Below are positions 15,713-23,226 of a DNA stretch of 64,000 bases, piece after piece. Each line of letters begins with the position of its first letter. Position 1 is the stretch's first letter. The position numbers were made by a program, and so were the translations under genes. This DNA is from Streptomyces sp. CB02959 (lineage in GTDB: Bacteria; Actinomycetota; Actinomycetes; Streptomycetales; Streptomycetaceae), in NCBI RefSeq assembly GCF_002803155.1, contig NZ_NNBP01000017.1:161775-225774 (forward strand). The letters run 5' to 3'. A model generated the notes under the pieces. It was not told where the DNA came from. It saw only the letters and a program-made list of their open reading frames with translations, and ran no database searches.

Positions 15713-16195
15713 ATGGCCATGGGCGAAACCCCGATCACCATCATCGGCAACCTCACCGCCGACCCCGAGCTGAAGTTCACCAACTCCGGCGCCGCGCTGG
15801 TGAAGTTCACCGTCGCCTCCACCCCGCGCACCTACGACAAGAACAGCGGCCAGTGGACGGACGGCACGGCCGCCTTCTTCCGCTGCGCGGCATGGCGCCA
15901 GCTGGCCGAGCACATCGCCGACAGCCTCACCAAGGGATCCCGCGTCGTTCTCTCCGGCCGCATCCGCCAGCACAACTGGAAGACCGACCAGGGCGAGAAC
16001 CGCTCGATGCTGGCCGTCGAAGTCGATGACATCGGCCCCAGCCTCCAGTTCGCCACCGTCACCGTCCAGCCCACCCAGCGCCCCGCCCCGGCCTCAGCCG
16101 ACAGCGACCCCTGGGCCGGAGGACTCGGCAAGCCCTCCGCCAACAGCCCGGCGCCCGCAGCGCCGTCCGGGCCCGACGACAAGCCGCCGTTCTGA
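15713..16195 (+). CDS. ssb: Single-stranded DNA-binding protein
   Basis: A 160-residue SSB. The OB-fold occupies residues 1-110 (ITIIGNLTADPELKFTNSG, FFRCAAWRQLAEHI, GSRVVLSGRI), with a Pro/Ala-rich linker and the acidic-aromatic tip DDKPPF that recruits partner proteins, close to the canonical DDDIPF. ATG at 15713 has GAGGAG upstream. As a mobile copy it would protect the ssDNA made during element replication and transfer, working with the Prim-Pol and helicases that follow. A terminator with a T-run is at 16211-16246. Confidence 0.92.
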   Translation: MAMGETPITIIGNLTADPELKFTNSGAALVKFTVASTPRTYDKNSGQWTDGTAAFFRCAAWRQLAEHIADSLTKGSRVVLSGRIRQHNWKTDQGENRSMLAVEVDDIGPSLQFATVTVQPTQRPAPASADSDPWAGGLGKPSANSPAPAAPSGPDDKPPF

Positions 16196-16210
16196 CGCCA
16201 GGACGCAGCG

Positions 16211-16246
16211 GGGCGGCCCGCGTCTCGCCAAAGCCTCGGGCCGCCC
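16211..16246 (+). terminator. Intrinsic terminator after ssb
   Basis: A perfect 10-bp stem GGGCGGCCCG (16211-16220) with 16237-16246, followed by TTTCTCCTC. One of the few hairpins in the window with a short T-rich tail. Confidence 0.7.
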
Positions 16247-16286
16247 TTTCTCCTCATCTCCGCAAGAGACTCAGGAGGTCTCCAGC

Positions 16287-17186
16287 ATGACGCATGACCC
16301 CCGGTCGACGCTGCTCTCCGCAGCACTGACCGCCGCTGAGCGCGGTTGGGCCGTGTTCCCTCTCCGCCCCGGTAACAAGCGCCCCGCCCTCCACGGCCAG
16401 TCCCGCTGCCCCCTCACCGGCCCATGCGCCGCCGGTCACCTGAAGTGGGAGCAGCGCGCCACCACGAGCCTGGCCCGGATCCGGGCTGCATGGTCCGCTG
16501 GTCCGTACAACATCGGCATCGCCACCGGCCCTTCCGGGCTGCTCGTCGTCGACCTCGACGTGCCGAAGGACAACAAGAAGGACGCGCCTTGCGGCGCGAC
16601 GACCTTCACGGCGCTCTGCGAGCGCGCCGGCCAACCGGTGCCCGCCACCTACAGGGTGCGGACGGCAAGCGGCGGCCAACACCTGTACTTCACCGCCCCG
16701 GCCGGTGTCCGGCTGCCCAACACTGCCGGGACCCTGGGCCCGCTGGTGGACACTCGGGCCTGCGGCGGCTACGTCGTCGCGGCGGGCAGCACCACCGCGA
16801 CCGGACAGTACGAAGCGACCAGCGATGTCCCGGCGGCCTCGCTGCCCGCGTGGCTGCTGCAGCTGCTCCAGCCTGCGCCCGCCCGTCCCGTGGCACCCCT
16901 GCATCTGCCTGCCGTGAGCGGGAGTCGGGCGGCGCTGGCCGCACTGGACGCGGAGTGCGCGGTGGTTGCCGCGGCGCCGGACAAGCAGCGCAACAACGTG
17001 CTCAACCGGTGCGCCTTCAAGGTGGGGCGGTTCGTCGCATGGGGCGACCTCCCCCGGCGCGTGGCCGAGGACGCCTTCCAAGCGGTTGGAGAGGCGCGGG
17101 GACTCACCGCTGCGGAGTGCCGCGCCACGATCCGCAGCGCCCTGGACAGCTCCATCCGCACAGCTCGGCCCCGGGATGCGGCATGA
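16287..17186 (+). CDS. Bifunctional DNA primase/polymerase (Prim-Pol)
   Basis: A 299-residue Prim-Pol-type replicase. The N-terminal catalytic domain (residues 5-200) shows the family landmarks: GWAVFPLRPGNKRP, then the metal-binding VVDLDVPKD, and the SGGQHLYF motif with its catalytic His. The C-terminal part (RAALAALDAECAVVAAAPDKQRNNVLNRCAF) resembles the helical tail of AICE Prim-Pols. It would synthesise primers and DNA for the excised circle together with the helicases encoded next. ATG at 16287 follows AGGAGG by 7 bases. It is coupled to the next gene by ATGA. Confidence 0.88.
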   Translation: MTHDPRSTLLSAALTAAERGWAVFPLRPGNKRPALHGQSRCPLTGPCAAGHLKWEQRATTSLARIRAAWSAGPYNIGIATGPSGLLVVDLDVPKDNKKDAPCGATTFTALCERAGQPVPATYRVRTASGGQHLYFTAPAGVRLPNTAGTLGPLVDTRACGGYVVAAGSTTATGQYEATSDVPAASLPAWLLQLLQPAPARPVAPLHLPAVSGSRAALAALDAECAVVAAAPDKQRNNVLNRCAFKVGRFVAWGDLPRRVAEDAFQAVGEARGLTAAECRATIRSALDSSIRTARPRDAA

Positions 17187-17539
17187 GCGCCTCGCCCCAT
17201 CCCCCCTTGGAAGGCCACCTGGCCACGGCCCGGCCGCACCTCGCCGAACCGGCCCGCACCACGACCGGCCGTAGCGCGCCGAAGGACGTCGCCCGAAGGG
17301 CGTCCTTTCAAGGTTCTGACCCGCACCCGACCGGCGACGGACGCTACCCCGTCGCCTGGCTGCACATCACCGCACCCCGTGGTGCCGTGCCCACCGCCAC
17401 CTCCAAGTGTTGCTGCGGCCGGGACAGAAGCGCGGTCGGCCGCACCAAGGTGCTCGCCCTGATCACCGAGCACCAGGCCCACCGTGACACCTGCACCTGG
17501 CGCCACCCCGCCGCTCACGAGACAAGGAAAGCCTCATGA
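17183..17539 (+). CDS. Small Cys-rich replication-operon protein
   Basis: A 118-residue protein with ATGA overlaps at both ends (17183-17186 and 17536-17539). The C-terminal half has a KCCCGRD motif and a downstream HRDTC, giving enough Cys and His ligands for one zinc site. The N-terminal half is Pro/Ala-rich and may be disordered. It sits between the Prim-Pol and the helicases, so it is probably part of the replication complex; the function is not known. Confidence 0.6.
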   Translation: MSASPHPPLEGHLATARPHLAEPARTTTGRSAPKDVARRASFQGSDPHPTGDGRYPVAWLHITAPRGAVPTATSKCCCGRDRSAVGRTKVLALITEHQAHRDTCTWRHPAAHETRKAS

Positions 17540-18366
17540 CCGACCACATCGATGGCGCCGCCCTCCTCGACGAAGTCGACGCCTTCCACCGCCGGTTCAC
17601 CATCTTCCCGACCAACGCCGCCTACGTCGCCGTCGCATTGTGGGCCGCCCACACGCACCTGCTCGACGGCTTCACCTCCACCCCGCGCCTGGCCCTGCTC
17701 TCCGACGAGCCGTCCAGCGGAAAGAGCCGCGCCCTGCAGATCACGGCAACGCTCGTCCCGCGCCCAACCGCGGCCGTCAATCCCACCCCCAAGGCCCTCG
17801 TGCGCGCGGTATCGGCCAGGGACGGTCACCCGACGATCCTGCTTGACGAGGCCGACACCGTCTTCAGCTCCAGGACCAAAGGCAGCGAGGAACTGCGGGG
17901 GTTGCTCACCGCCGGCCACCGGCGATCCAGCACCATGCTGCGCTGCGCGGGAGAGGCCCCCAGCACCCGCAGGGTCCGGAAGTTCTCGCCCTACTGCGCC
18001 GTCGCCCTGGCTGGACTCGGCTCTCTGCCCGAGACGATCCTCGCCCGTTCCGTCGCCATCCGCATGCGCCGCCGGGCCACCAACGAGCGCGTCGAGCCCT
18101 ACCGCCGGCGCATCCACGAGGCGGAAGGCCACGCGCTGCGCGACCGGCTCGCCGTCTGGGCCGACCAGGTCGGCAACCAGGTCACCGACGCATCACCCGA
18201 GCTGCCGGACAGCATCTTCGGCCGCCCCGCCGACGTGTGGGAGCCCCTCCTCGCCGTCGCCGAGGCGGCCGGCGGCACCTGGCCCCAGCGGGCCCGTGCC
18301 GCCTGCGCCGAACTTGCCGCAGTCGCCATGCAGGACGACGCCAACGAGACAAGGAAGAACGCATGA
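17536..18366 (+). CDS. DUF3631-type helicase-like protein, short paralogue
   Basis: A 276-residue P-loop protein. A Walker A-type EPSSGKS lies near residue 62 and Walker B TILLDEADT near residue 100, followed by a conserved FSPYCAVALAGLGSLPETIL segment. It is closely similar over its full length to the next gene but stops about 130 residues earlier, lacking that protein's C-terminal domain. DUF3631 proteins are replication helicases or RepA-like ATPases of AICEs. Both junctions are ATGA overlaps, so both paralogues are made from one message. The first GxxxxGKS glycine is altered (EPSSGKS against EPGSGKS). Confidence 0.8.
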   Translation: MTDHIDGAALLDEVDAFHRRFTIFPTNAAYVAVALWAAHTHLLDGFTSTPRLALLSDEPSSGKSRALQITATLVPRPTAAVNPTPKALVRAVSARDGHPTILLDEADTVFSSRTKGSEELRGLLTAGHRRSSTMLRCAGEAPSTRRVRKFSPYCAVALAGLGSLPETILARSVAIRMRRRATNERVEPYRRRIHEAEGHALRDRLAVWADQVGNQVTDASPELPDSIFGRPADVWEPLLAVAEAAGGTWPQRARAACAELAAVAMQDDANETRKNA

Positions 18367-19589
18367 CCGACCACATCGACGGCGCCACCCTCCTCGACGA
18401 GGTCGAAGCCTTCCACCGCCGCTTCAACCGCTTCCCACGCGAAGCTGCCTACACCGCAGTAGTCCTCTGGGACGCCCACGCCCACCTCTTCGACTGCTTC
18501 GACAGCACGCCGAGGCTGGCAGTCCTCTCCCCGGAACCTGGCAGCGGCAAGAGCCGGGTCCTGGAAATCACCGAGACCCTTACGCCCCGGCCCTTGATGA
18601 CCGTCAACCCCTCTGCCAACGCGTTGTTCAGGGTCGTCTCCGCCGACGAGGGCCGACCGACCATCCTCTTCGACGAGATCGACACCATCTATGGCGCCAA
18701 GGCCAGCGGCAACGAGGAACTCCGCGCCTTCCTCAACTCCGGCTACCGCCGCGGCGCCAGCAGCCTGCGCTGCGTCGGCGACGGCTCCAACCAGACCGCC
18801 ACCCCGTTCCCGAGCTTCTGCGCGGTCGCCCTGGCCGGCCTGGGCTCCCTGCCCGACACGATCCTGACCCGCTCGATCATCATCCGCATGCGCAAGCGGG
18901 CCCCCAACGAGAAGGTCGAGCCCTACCGCCAGCGCATCCATGAGAAGGAGGGCCACGCCCTGCGCGACCGGCTCGCCGTCTGGGCCGACCAGGTCCGCGA
19001 CCAGGTCACCGACGCATGGCCCGAGCTGCCCGAAGGGATCTCCGACCGGCCCGCCGACGTGTGGGAGCCCCTCCTCGCCGTCGCCGAGGCGGCCGGCGGC
19101 ACCTGGCCGGAGCGGGCCCGCGCCGCCTGCGTCGAGCTGGTCGCAGCTGCCAAGGACGACGACGCTGCTTCCATCGGCGTCCGGCTGCTCACCGACCTCC
19201 GCGACCACGTCCTCCGCGGAACCGACCGCATGCCCACCGCCGCCATCCTCGCGATCCTCCACGCCCTGGAGGACGCACCCTGGGGCGACATGAACGGCCG
19301 CCCCCTGACAAGCCGCGGCCTGGCGAAGATGCTCGGCGACTACGTCACCTCCGACAACAAGCCCATCAAACCCCGCTCCATCCGCACCTCCAGCGGCGTC
19401 CCCAAGGGCTACTACGCGGAAGACCTCGCCGACGCGTGGCTGCGCTACTGCCCGCCCCCTTCCCCCACGTCCGCTACATCCGCTACATCCGCTACACCCC
19501 AGGTCACAGACGGTTTCGATGTAGCGGATACGAGCCGTGTAGCGGATAGCTCCGCCACACCCCACTTGACCGTCGCCCGCACCGCGTAG
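18363..19589 (+). CDS. DUF3631-type helicase-like protein, full-length paralogue
   Basis: A 408-residue ATPase. Walker A PEPGSGKS is at 57-64 and Walker B ILFDEID at 101-107; the sensor region LAGLGSLPDTILTRSI is conserved with the upstream paralogue. Unlike it, this copy keeps the C-terminal domain (residues 275-365, RLLTDLRDHVLRGTDRMPTAA and PRSIRTSSGVPKGYY), which looks like the DNA-binding end of DUF3631 proteins. The last 60 codons run through the iteron cluster, which encodes the low-complexity PTSATSATSATP and VADTSRVADSS. Probably the replicative helicase of the element. Confidence 0.85.
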   Translation: MTDHIDGATLLDEVEAFHRRFNRFPREAAYTAVVLWDAHAHLFDCFDSTPRLAVLSPEPGSGKSRVLEITETLTPRPLMTVNPSANALFRVVSADEGRPTILFDEIDTIYGAKASGNEELRAFLNSGYRRGASSLRCVGDGSNQTATPFPSFCAVALAGLGSLPDTILTRSIIIRMRKRAPNEKVEPYRQRIHEKEGHALRDRLAVWADQVRDQVTDAWPELPEGISDRPADVWEPLLAVAEAAGGTWPERARAACVELVAAAKDDDAASIGVRLLTDLRDHVLRGTDRMPTAAILAILHALEDAPWGDMNGRPLTSRGLAKMLGDYVTSDNKPIKPRSIRTSSGVPKGYYAEDLADAWLRYCPPPSPTSATSATSATPQVTDGFDVADTSRVADSSATPHLTVARTA

Positions 19590-19674
19590 CGGAACCTATC
19601 CGCTACATCCCACGAATCCGCTACACAAAACAGGCCCCTGACCTGCGGTGTAGCGGATGTAGCGGATGTAGCGG
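19471..19674 (+). repeat. Iteron cluster, candidate replication origin
   Basis: Eleven copies of the 7-mer GTAGCGG or its complement lie in 204 bases. Reverse copies start at 19471, 19480, 19489, 19600 and 19618; forward copies at 19521, 19539, 19586, 19650, 19659 and 19668. The outer blocks are triplets with exact 9-base period (ATCCGCTAC left, GTAGCGGAT right) in opposite orientation. The cluster straddles the helicase stop codon and the gap before xis. Iterons next to Prim-Pol and helicase genes are the usual mark of an origin. Confidence 0.75.
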
Positions 19675-19726
19675 ACTTCCCAGAAGGGGGCGGAGAGCCC
19701 CGCGGTCAAACAGAAGGGTCGCGTCC

Positions 19727-19936
19727 ATGGCTACCGCTGCTGAGCTTGTGCAGCCGCGCCTCTACGAGATCAAGGAAGCCGCCAGGCTGTGCGGAATCGG
19801 ACGCTCAACGGCGTGCGAGGAGATCCGGCTTGGCCGACTCCGCACCGTCCGCATCGGCCGGCGCCGACTCGTGCCGCTCCAGTACATCGACGACTACGTC
19901 GCCCTGCTGATGCGTGAATCCGAAGCTTCCGACTGA
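19727..19936 (+). CDS. xis: Excisionase (Xis), MerR-like HTH
   Basis: A 69-residue protein with a MerR/excisionase-type helix-turn-helix: YEIKEAARLCGIGRSTACEEIRLGRLRTVRIGRRRLVP, then a short helix YIDDYVALLMRE. Such proteins bend DNA at att sites to drive excision with the integrase. It directly precedes int, as in pSAM2 and its relatives. AGAAGG is 8-13 bases upstream of the ATG. The iteron cluster ends 52 bases before the start, so Xis or a replication protein could compete there. Confidence 0.88.
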   Translation: MATAAELVQPRLYEIKEAARLCGIGRSTACEEIRLGRLRTVRIGRRRLVPLQYIDDYVALLMRESEASD

Positions 19937-19951
19937 AAGCACGATGAGCCA

Positions 19952-19986
19952 AACGAGGCCACGCCCCGCCGGGGCGTGGCCTCGTT
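19952..19986 (+). terminator. Strong hairpin between xis and int
   Basis: A perfect 16-bp stem (AACGAGGCCACGCCCC at 19952-19967 with 19971-19986) and a 3-base loop, only 23 bases before the int start. If it terminates, int expression depends on read-through or another promoter; it could also block the int ribosome binding site region. Confidence 0.65.
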
Positions 19987-20009
19987 GAGTTCCTGAAGGA
20001 GACAGCTGC

Positions 20010-21218
20010 ATGACCGAAGAGAAGCGTGGCCGGGCAGGAAACGGCGACGACTCCATCTACTGGGACAAGTCCAAGAACCGCTACATCGGGGCGATTTCAC
20101 TCGGCTATACACCTGCCGGTAAAAGGAATCGATCGAAGGTGTCAGGGAAGACCAAAACCGAAGTGCGAGCAAAGCTGCGCGAGAAGCGTCGCGAGCTTGA
20201 AAATGGGGTAAAGACTTCCGCCGCGTATACGGTAGAGCAGGCAGTGACCGACTGGCTCTCTCGTGGATTGAAAGGACGGGAAGCTTCCAGCGTTAAGGCG
20301 TATACCAGCCTTGCCAAGAACCATGTGATTGCCGCTTTGGGGAAGGCGAAGTTGCATGAGCTTGAGGCGGATGACGTGGACGACTGGCTGGACGTCAGGG
20401 CTGAGACTCTCTCGCGCGAGAGCCTCCGTCGAGTTCTGTGGATTCTGCGACGCTCAATCGCTCACGCTCAGCGGCGCGGGCGGGTCGGGGTGAACGTAGC
20501 TGAGTTCGTCGACTTGCCTGATGGGCAGGATGGGCGGCCCAGTAAGTCGCTCAGTCTGCTGCAGGCGCAAGCCTTGCTTTCGACGCGTCAGGGAAGCTGG
20601 ATCCACGCCTATGTGGTACTGGCCTTGCTAGTTGGAATTAGGACGGAGGAAGAAAGGGCTCTGGCTTGGAATCACGTTCACACGAAGGTCGGTGAAGATG
20701 GGCGGTCGCATGTCGACGTATGGCGTTCAGTGCGAAGGGATGGCGAGACTAAGACGCGGTTGAGCCGACGCTCGCTTGCGATGCCGCTGCAGGCGGCCAA
20801 GGTCTTGGAGGACTACCGGGCGCGCCAACAGGCGGAATTTCAGGAAGCGGGCGCCGAATGGAGCATGCAAGGTTTGGTTTTTCCGGGTCCCGGTGGAGGG
20901 CAGAGGAGCTCGACGAATGTCCGGAAGAACCTGCGTTCCCTGCTGAAGGAAGCTGGACTTAAGCATCCGGAAGCTGAATTTCATGAACCTCAGGAATGGA
21001 CGACGCGCGAGCTTCGTACGAGCTTCGTCTCACTGCTGTCGGATACCGGCGTACCGATCGAGGTCATCGCCAAGCTGGTTGGCCACAGCACCACCGCGAC
21101 GACCGAGCGCTTCTACCGCAAGCAACTCCGCCCCGTCATCGCGGAGGGAGCCGAAGCCATGGACGCTGTCTTCGAGTCGGACCGCAACGACGATCAGGGG
21201 GCGTCCACCGGCACGTAA
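20010..21218 (+). CDS. int: Tyrosine recombinase (integrase)
   Basis: A 402-residue phage-type integrase. Residues 14-60 form the arm-binding domain, 72-165 the SAM-like core-binding domain, and 180-380 the catalytic domain. Arg211 (GIRTEEE), Arg336 (TTRELRTSF), His359 (LVGHS) and Tyr369 (ERFYRKQ) fit the catalytic set; the first His of the usual HxxR is Arg333. The gene has visibly lower GC and more mixed codons than its neighbours. Its TAA stop lies inside GCACGTAATT (21211-21220), a copy of half of the att core. It is the last gene before attR. Confidence 0.93.
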   Translation: MTEEKRGRAGNGDDSIYWDKSKNRYIGAISLGYTPAGKRNRSKVSGKTKTEVRAKLREKRRELENGVKTSAAYTVEQAVTDWLSRGLKGREASSVKAYTSLAKNHVIAALGKAKLHELEADDVDDWLDVRAETLSRESLRRVLWILRRSIAHAQRRGRVGVNVAEFVDLPDGQDGRPSKSLSLLQAQALLSTRQGSWIHAYVVLALLVGIRTEEERALAWNHVHTKVGEDGRSHVDVWRSVRRDGETKTRLSRRSLAMPLQAAKVLEDYRARQQAEFQEAGAEWSMQGLVFPGPGGGQRSSTNVRKNLRSLLKEAGLKHPEAEFHEPQEWTTRELRTSFVSLLSDTGVPIEVIAKLVGHSTTATTERFYRKQLRPVIAEGAEAMDAVFESDRNDDQGASTGT

Positions 21219-21315
21219 TTCCCATGGATGGCTCCCTCCTTGGCTCCCAAATGGCGGTCCCGTCAAGGCGCAGGCCGTTTGACCTGCAAGGGAGCGGGCC
21301 GAGTCGGCGCATCCC

Positions 21316-21333
21316 CATTACCTTGCACGTAAT
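21316..21333 (+). repeat. attR core
   Basis: Identical to 1968-1985. Two partial copies lie between int and this site: GCACGTAATT at 21211-21220 and, inverted, TTGACCTGCAAGG at 21279-21291 (complement CCTTGCAGGTCAA). They are candidate arm-type sites. Confidence 0.85.
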
Positions 21334-21501
21334 CGACCCGCGCCCGCCGCTCCGGCAGAGTCGAGGCATCGGTTCACGGACCGGCGCACTCCGGCCCGTG
21401 AACCGGTGCTGACACCTCGTCAGCCATGTGCCGGCCGGATCGGCACCGGACGTGATCCGGAGTCGGACCGGACACCCGACGGATACCACCAGGAGTTCGA
21501 G

Positions 21502-21903
21502 ATGTCGCAGAACGTGCAGCAGGGCGCCACCGGGCAGGCCATCGACCACGCGGCCGCCGCCGAGCGGTACCTGGCGGCATGGAACGCCACCGAGGACGGC
21601 GCGCGGGACAAGGCCGTCGCCGCGGCCTTCGCCGAGGGGGCCACCTACACCGACCCGCTCGCCGACGTCGCCGGGCACGACGGGCTCGCGGCGTTGATCG
21701 CCGGGGCGCAGCAGCAGTTCCCGGGCTTCGTGTTCCGGCCGCTGGGCGCGGTGGACGGGCACCACGACATCGCGCGGTTCGGCTGGGAGCTGGTCGCGCC
21801 GGACGGGTCGGCGCCGGTCGCCGGGTTCGATGTGGTGCGACTGGCCGAGGATGGCCGGATCGTGTCGGTGCTGGGCTTCCTGGACCGCGTACCGGCGGCC
21901 TGA
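21502..21903 (+). CDS. SnoaL/NTF2-like polyketide-cyclase-fold protein
   Basis: A 133-residue protein of the SnoaL-like (NTF2 fold) group: AAAERYLAAWNATEDGARDKAVAAAF helices, then YTDPLADVAGHDGLAALI and a beta-sheet FGWELVAPDGSAPVAGFDVVRLAEDGRI. Proteins of this type are small hydrolases, isomerases or ligand carriers; the substrate cannot be told. ATG at 21502 has AGGAG 7 bases upstream, in preference to the upstream in-frame ATG. It is convergent with the XRE gene, with a gap of 7 bases. Confidence 0.75.
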   Translation: MSQNVQQGATGQAIDHAAAAERYLAAWNATEDGARDKAVAAAFAEGATYTDPLADVAGHDGLAALIAGAQQQFPGFVFRPLGAVDGHHDIARFGWELVAPDGSAPVAGFDVVRLAEDGRIVSVLGFLDRVPAA

Positions 21904-21910
21904 AACGCCC

Positions 21911-22723
21911 CTACCCGGCCACTTTCCGCAGATACGCGGCCGTTTCGGGGTCGGCGGGCAGGAACGCCTCCAGCGCCAGCTCCGAGACGGTCACGTCCAT
22001 CGGTGTGTTGAAGGTGGCGATGGTGGAGAGGAAGGACAACACCGTGCCGCGGTGCTCGATCACCAGCGGCAGGGCGAACGGCGGGTGTTCGCCCGCGGCC
22101 GGGGCCTCCCGCTCGCGGTCCGGCAGCGGGTAGGAGCGGAGCTCGTCGTGCAGCGCGCGCAGCGGGGCCGACCGCATCAGCGCCAACTGCCGGTCCAGCT
22201 GGGCGAAGAGGTGCTCCCGCCACTCCGGGAAGTTGCGGATGCGGGGGGCCATACCGCGCGGGTGGAGGGTGAGCCGCAGGGCGTTGACCGGCGGGTGGAG
22301 GAGTTCCGGGTCGACGCCGTCCAGCAGCACGCCGAGGCCCTGGTTGGTCGCCTGTACGTGGTACATCCCGTCGACCACCAGGGCGGGGTACGGGTCGTAG
22401 CCGGCCAGCAGCCTCTCCATGCCGGCCCGGAGCGCGGACATCGACGGGTCGTCCAACGGGGTCTCCGGGAAGGCGGGGGCGTAACCGGCCGCGATCAGCA
22501 GGGCGTTGCGTTCACGGACCGGTACGTCGAGGTGTTCGGCCAGCCGCAGCACCATCTCCTGGCTCGGGCGGGAGCGGCCGGTCTCGACGAAGCTGATGTG
22601 GCGGGCCGAGGAGTCGGCGCGCAGTGCCAGCTCCAGCTGGCTGATCCGGCGCCGGTCGCGCCATTCCCGCAACAGGGTGCCCACACCCGTGGTTTCCGGC
22701 GCGGACGCCGTGGCAGTCGTCAT
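21911..22723 (-). CDS. XRE regulator with MmyB-like ligand-binding domain
   Basis: A 270-residue regulator. Residues 15-70 are an XRE helix-turn-helix (LLREWRDRRRISQLELALRADSSARHISFVETGRS), and the remainder is the MmyB-like domain (YPALVVDGMYHVQATNQG, HPRGMAPRIRNFPEWREHL, LPLVIEHRGTVLSFLSTIATFNTPMDVT). This is a very common Streptomyces arrangement that often regulates a neighbouring oxidoreductase or SnoaL-like gene. The adjacent convergent gene is the natural candidate target. Start at 22723 follows a purine-rich stretch; longer frames upstream are low-complexity. Confidence 0.85.
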   Translation of the reverse strand: MTTATASAPETTGVGTLLREWRDRRRISQLELALRADSSARHISFVETGRSRPSQEMVLRLAEHLDVPVRERNALLIAAGYAPAFPETPLDDPSMSALRAGMERLLAGYDPYPALVVDGMYHVQATNQGLGVLLDGVDPELLHPPVNALRLTLHPRGMAPRIRNFPEWREHLFAQLDRQLALMRSAPLRALHDELRSYPLPDREREAPAAGEHPPFALPLVIEHRGTVLSFLSTIATFNTPMDVTVSELALEAFLPADPETAAYLRKVAG

Positions 22724-22904
22724 GGGGGCGACGGTAGCCGACCTGCCAGGCATTACCGGTGGTAACTTCTCGGTTCGACGGCGGCCGGCGGCGCACCGGC
22801 CGCCCCGTCCGTTCCCGCCGGCCGGACGCGGAACCGCCCCCGGCGTGCCAGGCTGGAACTGCCGCAACCCCAGCGGCGGTGACCGGCACACGGCGGGAGG
22901 CGTT

Positions 22905-23216
22905 ATGAACGCGCAGGTGGAACCACTCGGCGACGCGGAGATCGAGGACCGCCTCCTCGACCTCCCCGGCTGGACGGTCGAGAGCGAGCTGCTGAACCGC
23001 AGCTACCGCTTCGACCGGCACTTCCAGGCCGCCGCGATGGTCATCCACATCGCCCAGATCCAGGAGGAGTTGGGCCACCACGCCGATCTGACGCTCGGCT
23101 ACAACCGGCTCGCCGTCGCGGTCAACACCCACAGCATCGGCGGCCGGATCACCCACCTCGACTTTGGCCTGGCCCGCCGCATCGAGGAGATCGCCGCGGG
23201 CCACGGCGCCCGCTGA
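22905..23216 (+). CDS. 4a-hydroxytetrahydrobiopterin dehydratase
   Basis: A 103-residue pterin-4a-carbinolamine dehydratase (PCD/DCoH). The family core is plain: RFDRHFQAAAMVIHIAQIQEELGHHADLTLGYNRLAVAVNTHSIGG, with the paired His of the active site and a later THSIGG. It dehydrates 4a-hydroxytetrahydropterin to regenerate the cofactor. ATG at 22905 has GGGAGG 6 bases upstream. The usual HHP is HHA here. No pterin-dependent hydroxylase is visible nearby. Confidence 0.88.
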   Translation: MNAQVEPLGDAEIEDRLLDLPGWTVESELLNRSYRFDRHFQAAAMVIHIAQIQEELGHHADLTLGYNRLAVAVNTHSIGGRITHLDFGLARRIEEIAAGHGAR

Positions 23217-23226
23217 ACGGCCGCGG

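Larger units (their letters stand above)
1968..21333. mobile_element. AICE-type integrative and conjugative element, 19.4 kb
   Basis: An 18-bp direct repeat at 1968-1985 and 21316-21333 bounds a gene set typical of actinomycete integrative and conjugative elements (pSAM2-like). Seen in order: GntR regulator, HD hydrolase, Nudix hydrolase (pSAM2 uses a Nudix protein, Pif, for transfer immunity), XRE regulator, spread genes, a single FtsK-like translocase, SSB, Prim-Pol replicase, helicases, Xis and tyrosine integrase. All transfer and replication genes read rightward toward xis/int; only the Nudix and XRE genes read left. Unlike most AICEs it is not in a tRNA gene. Genes look intact, so the element may still be mobile. 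Confidence 0.9.

Noticed and set aside
19471..19674. CRISPR array as an explanation for the short repeats.
   Set aside because: Repeat units are 7-9 bases in both orientations with no spacers of constant length; this is an iteron pattern.
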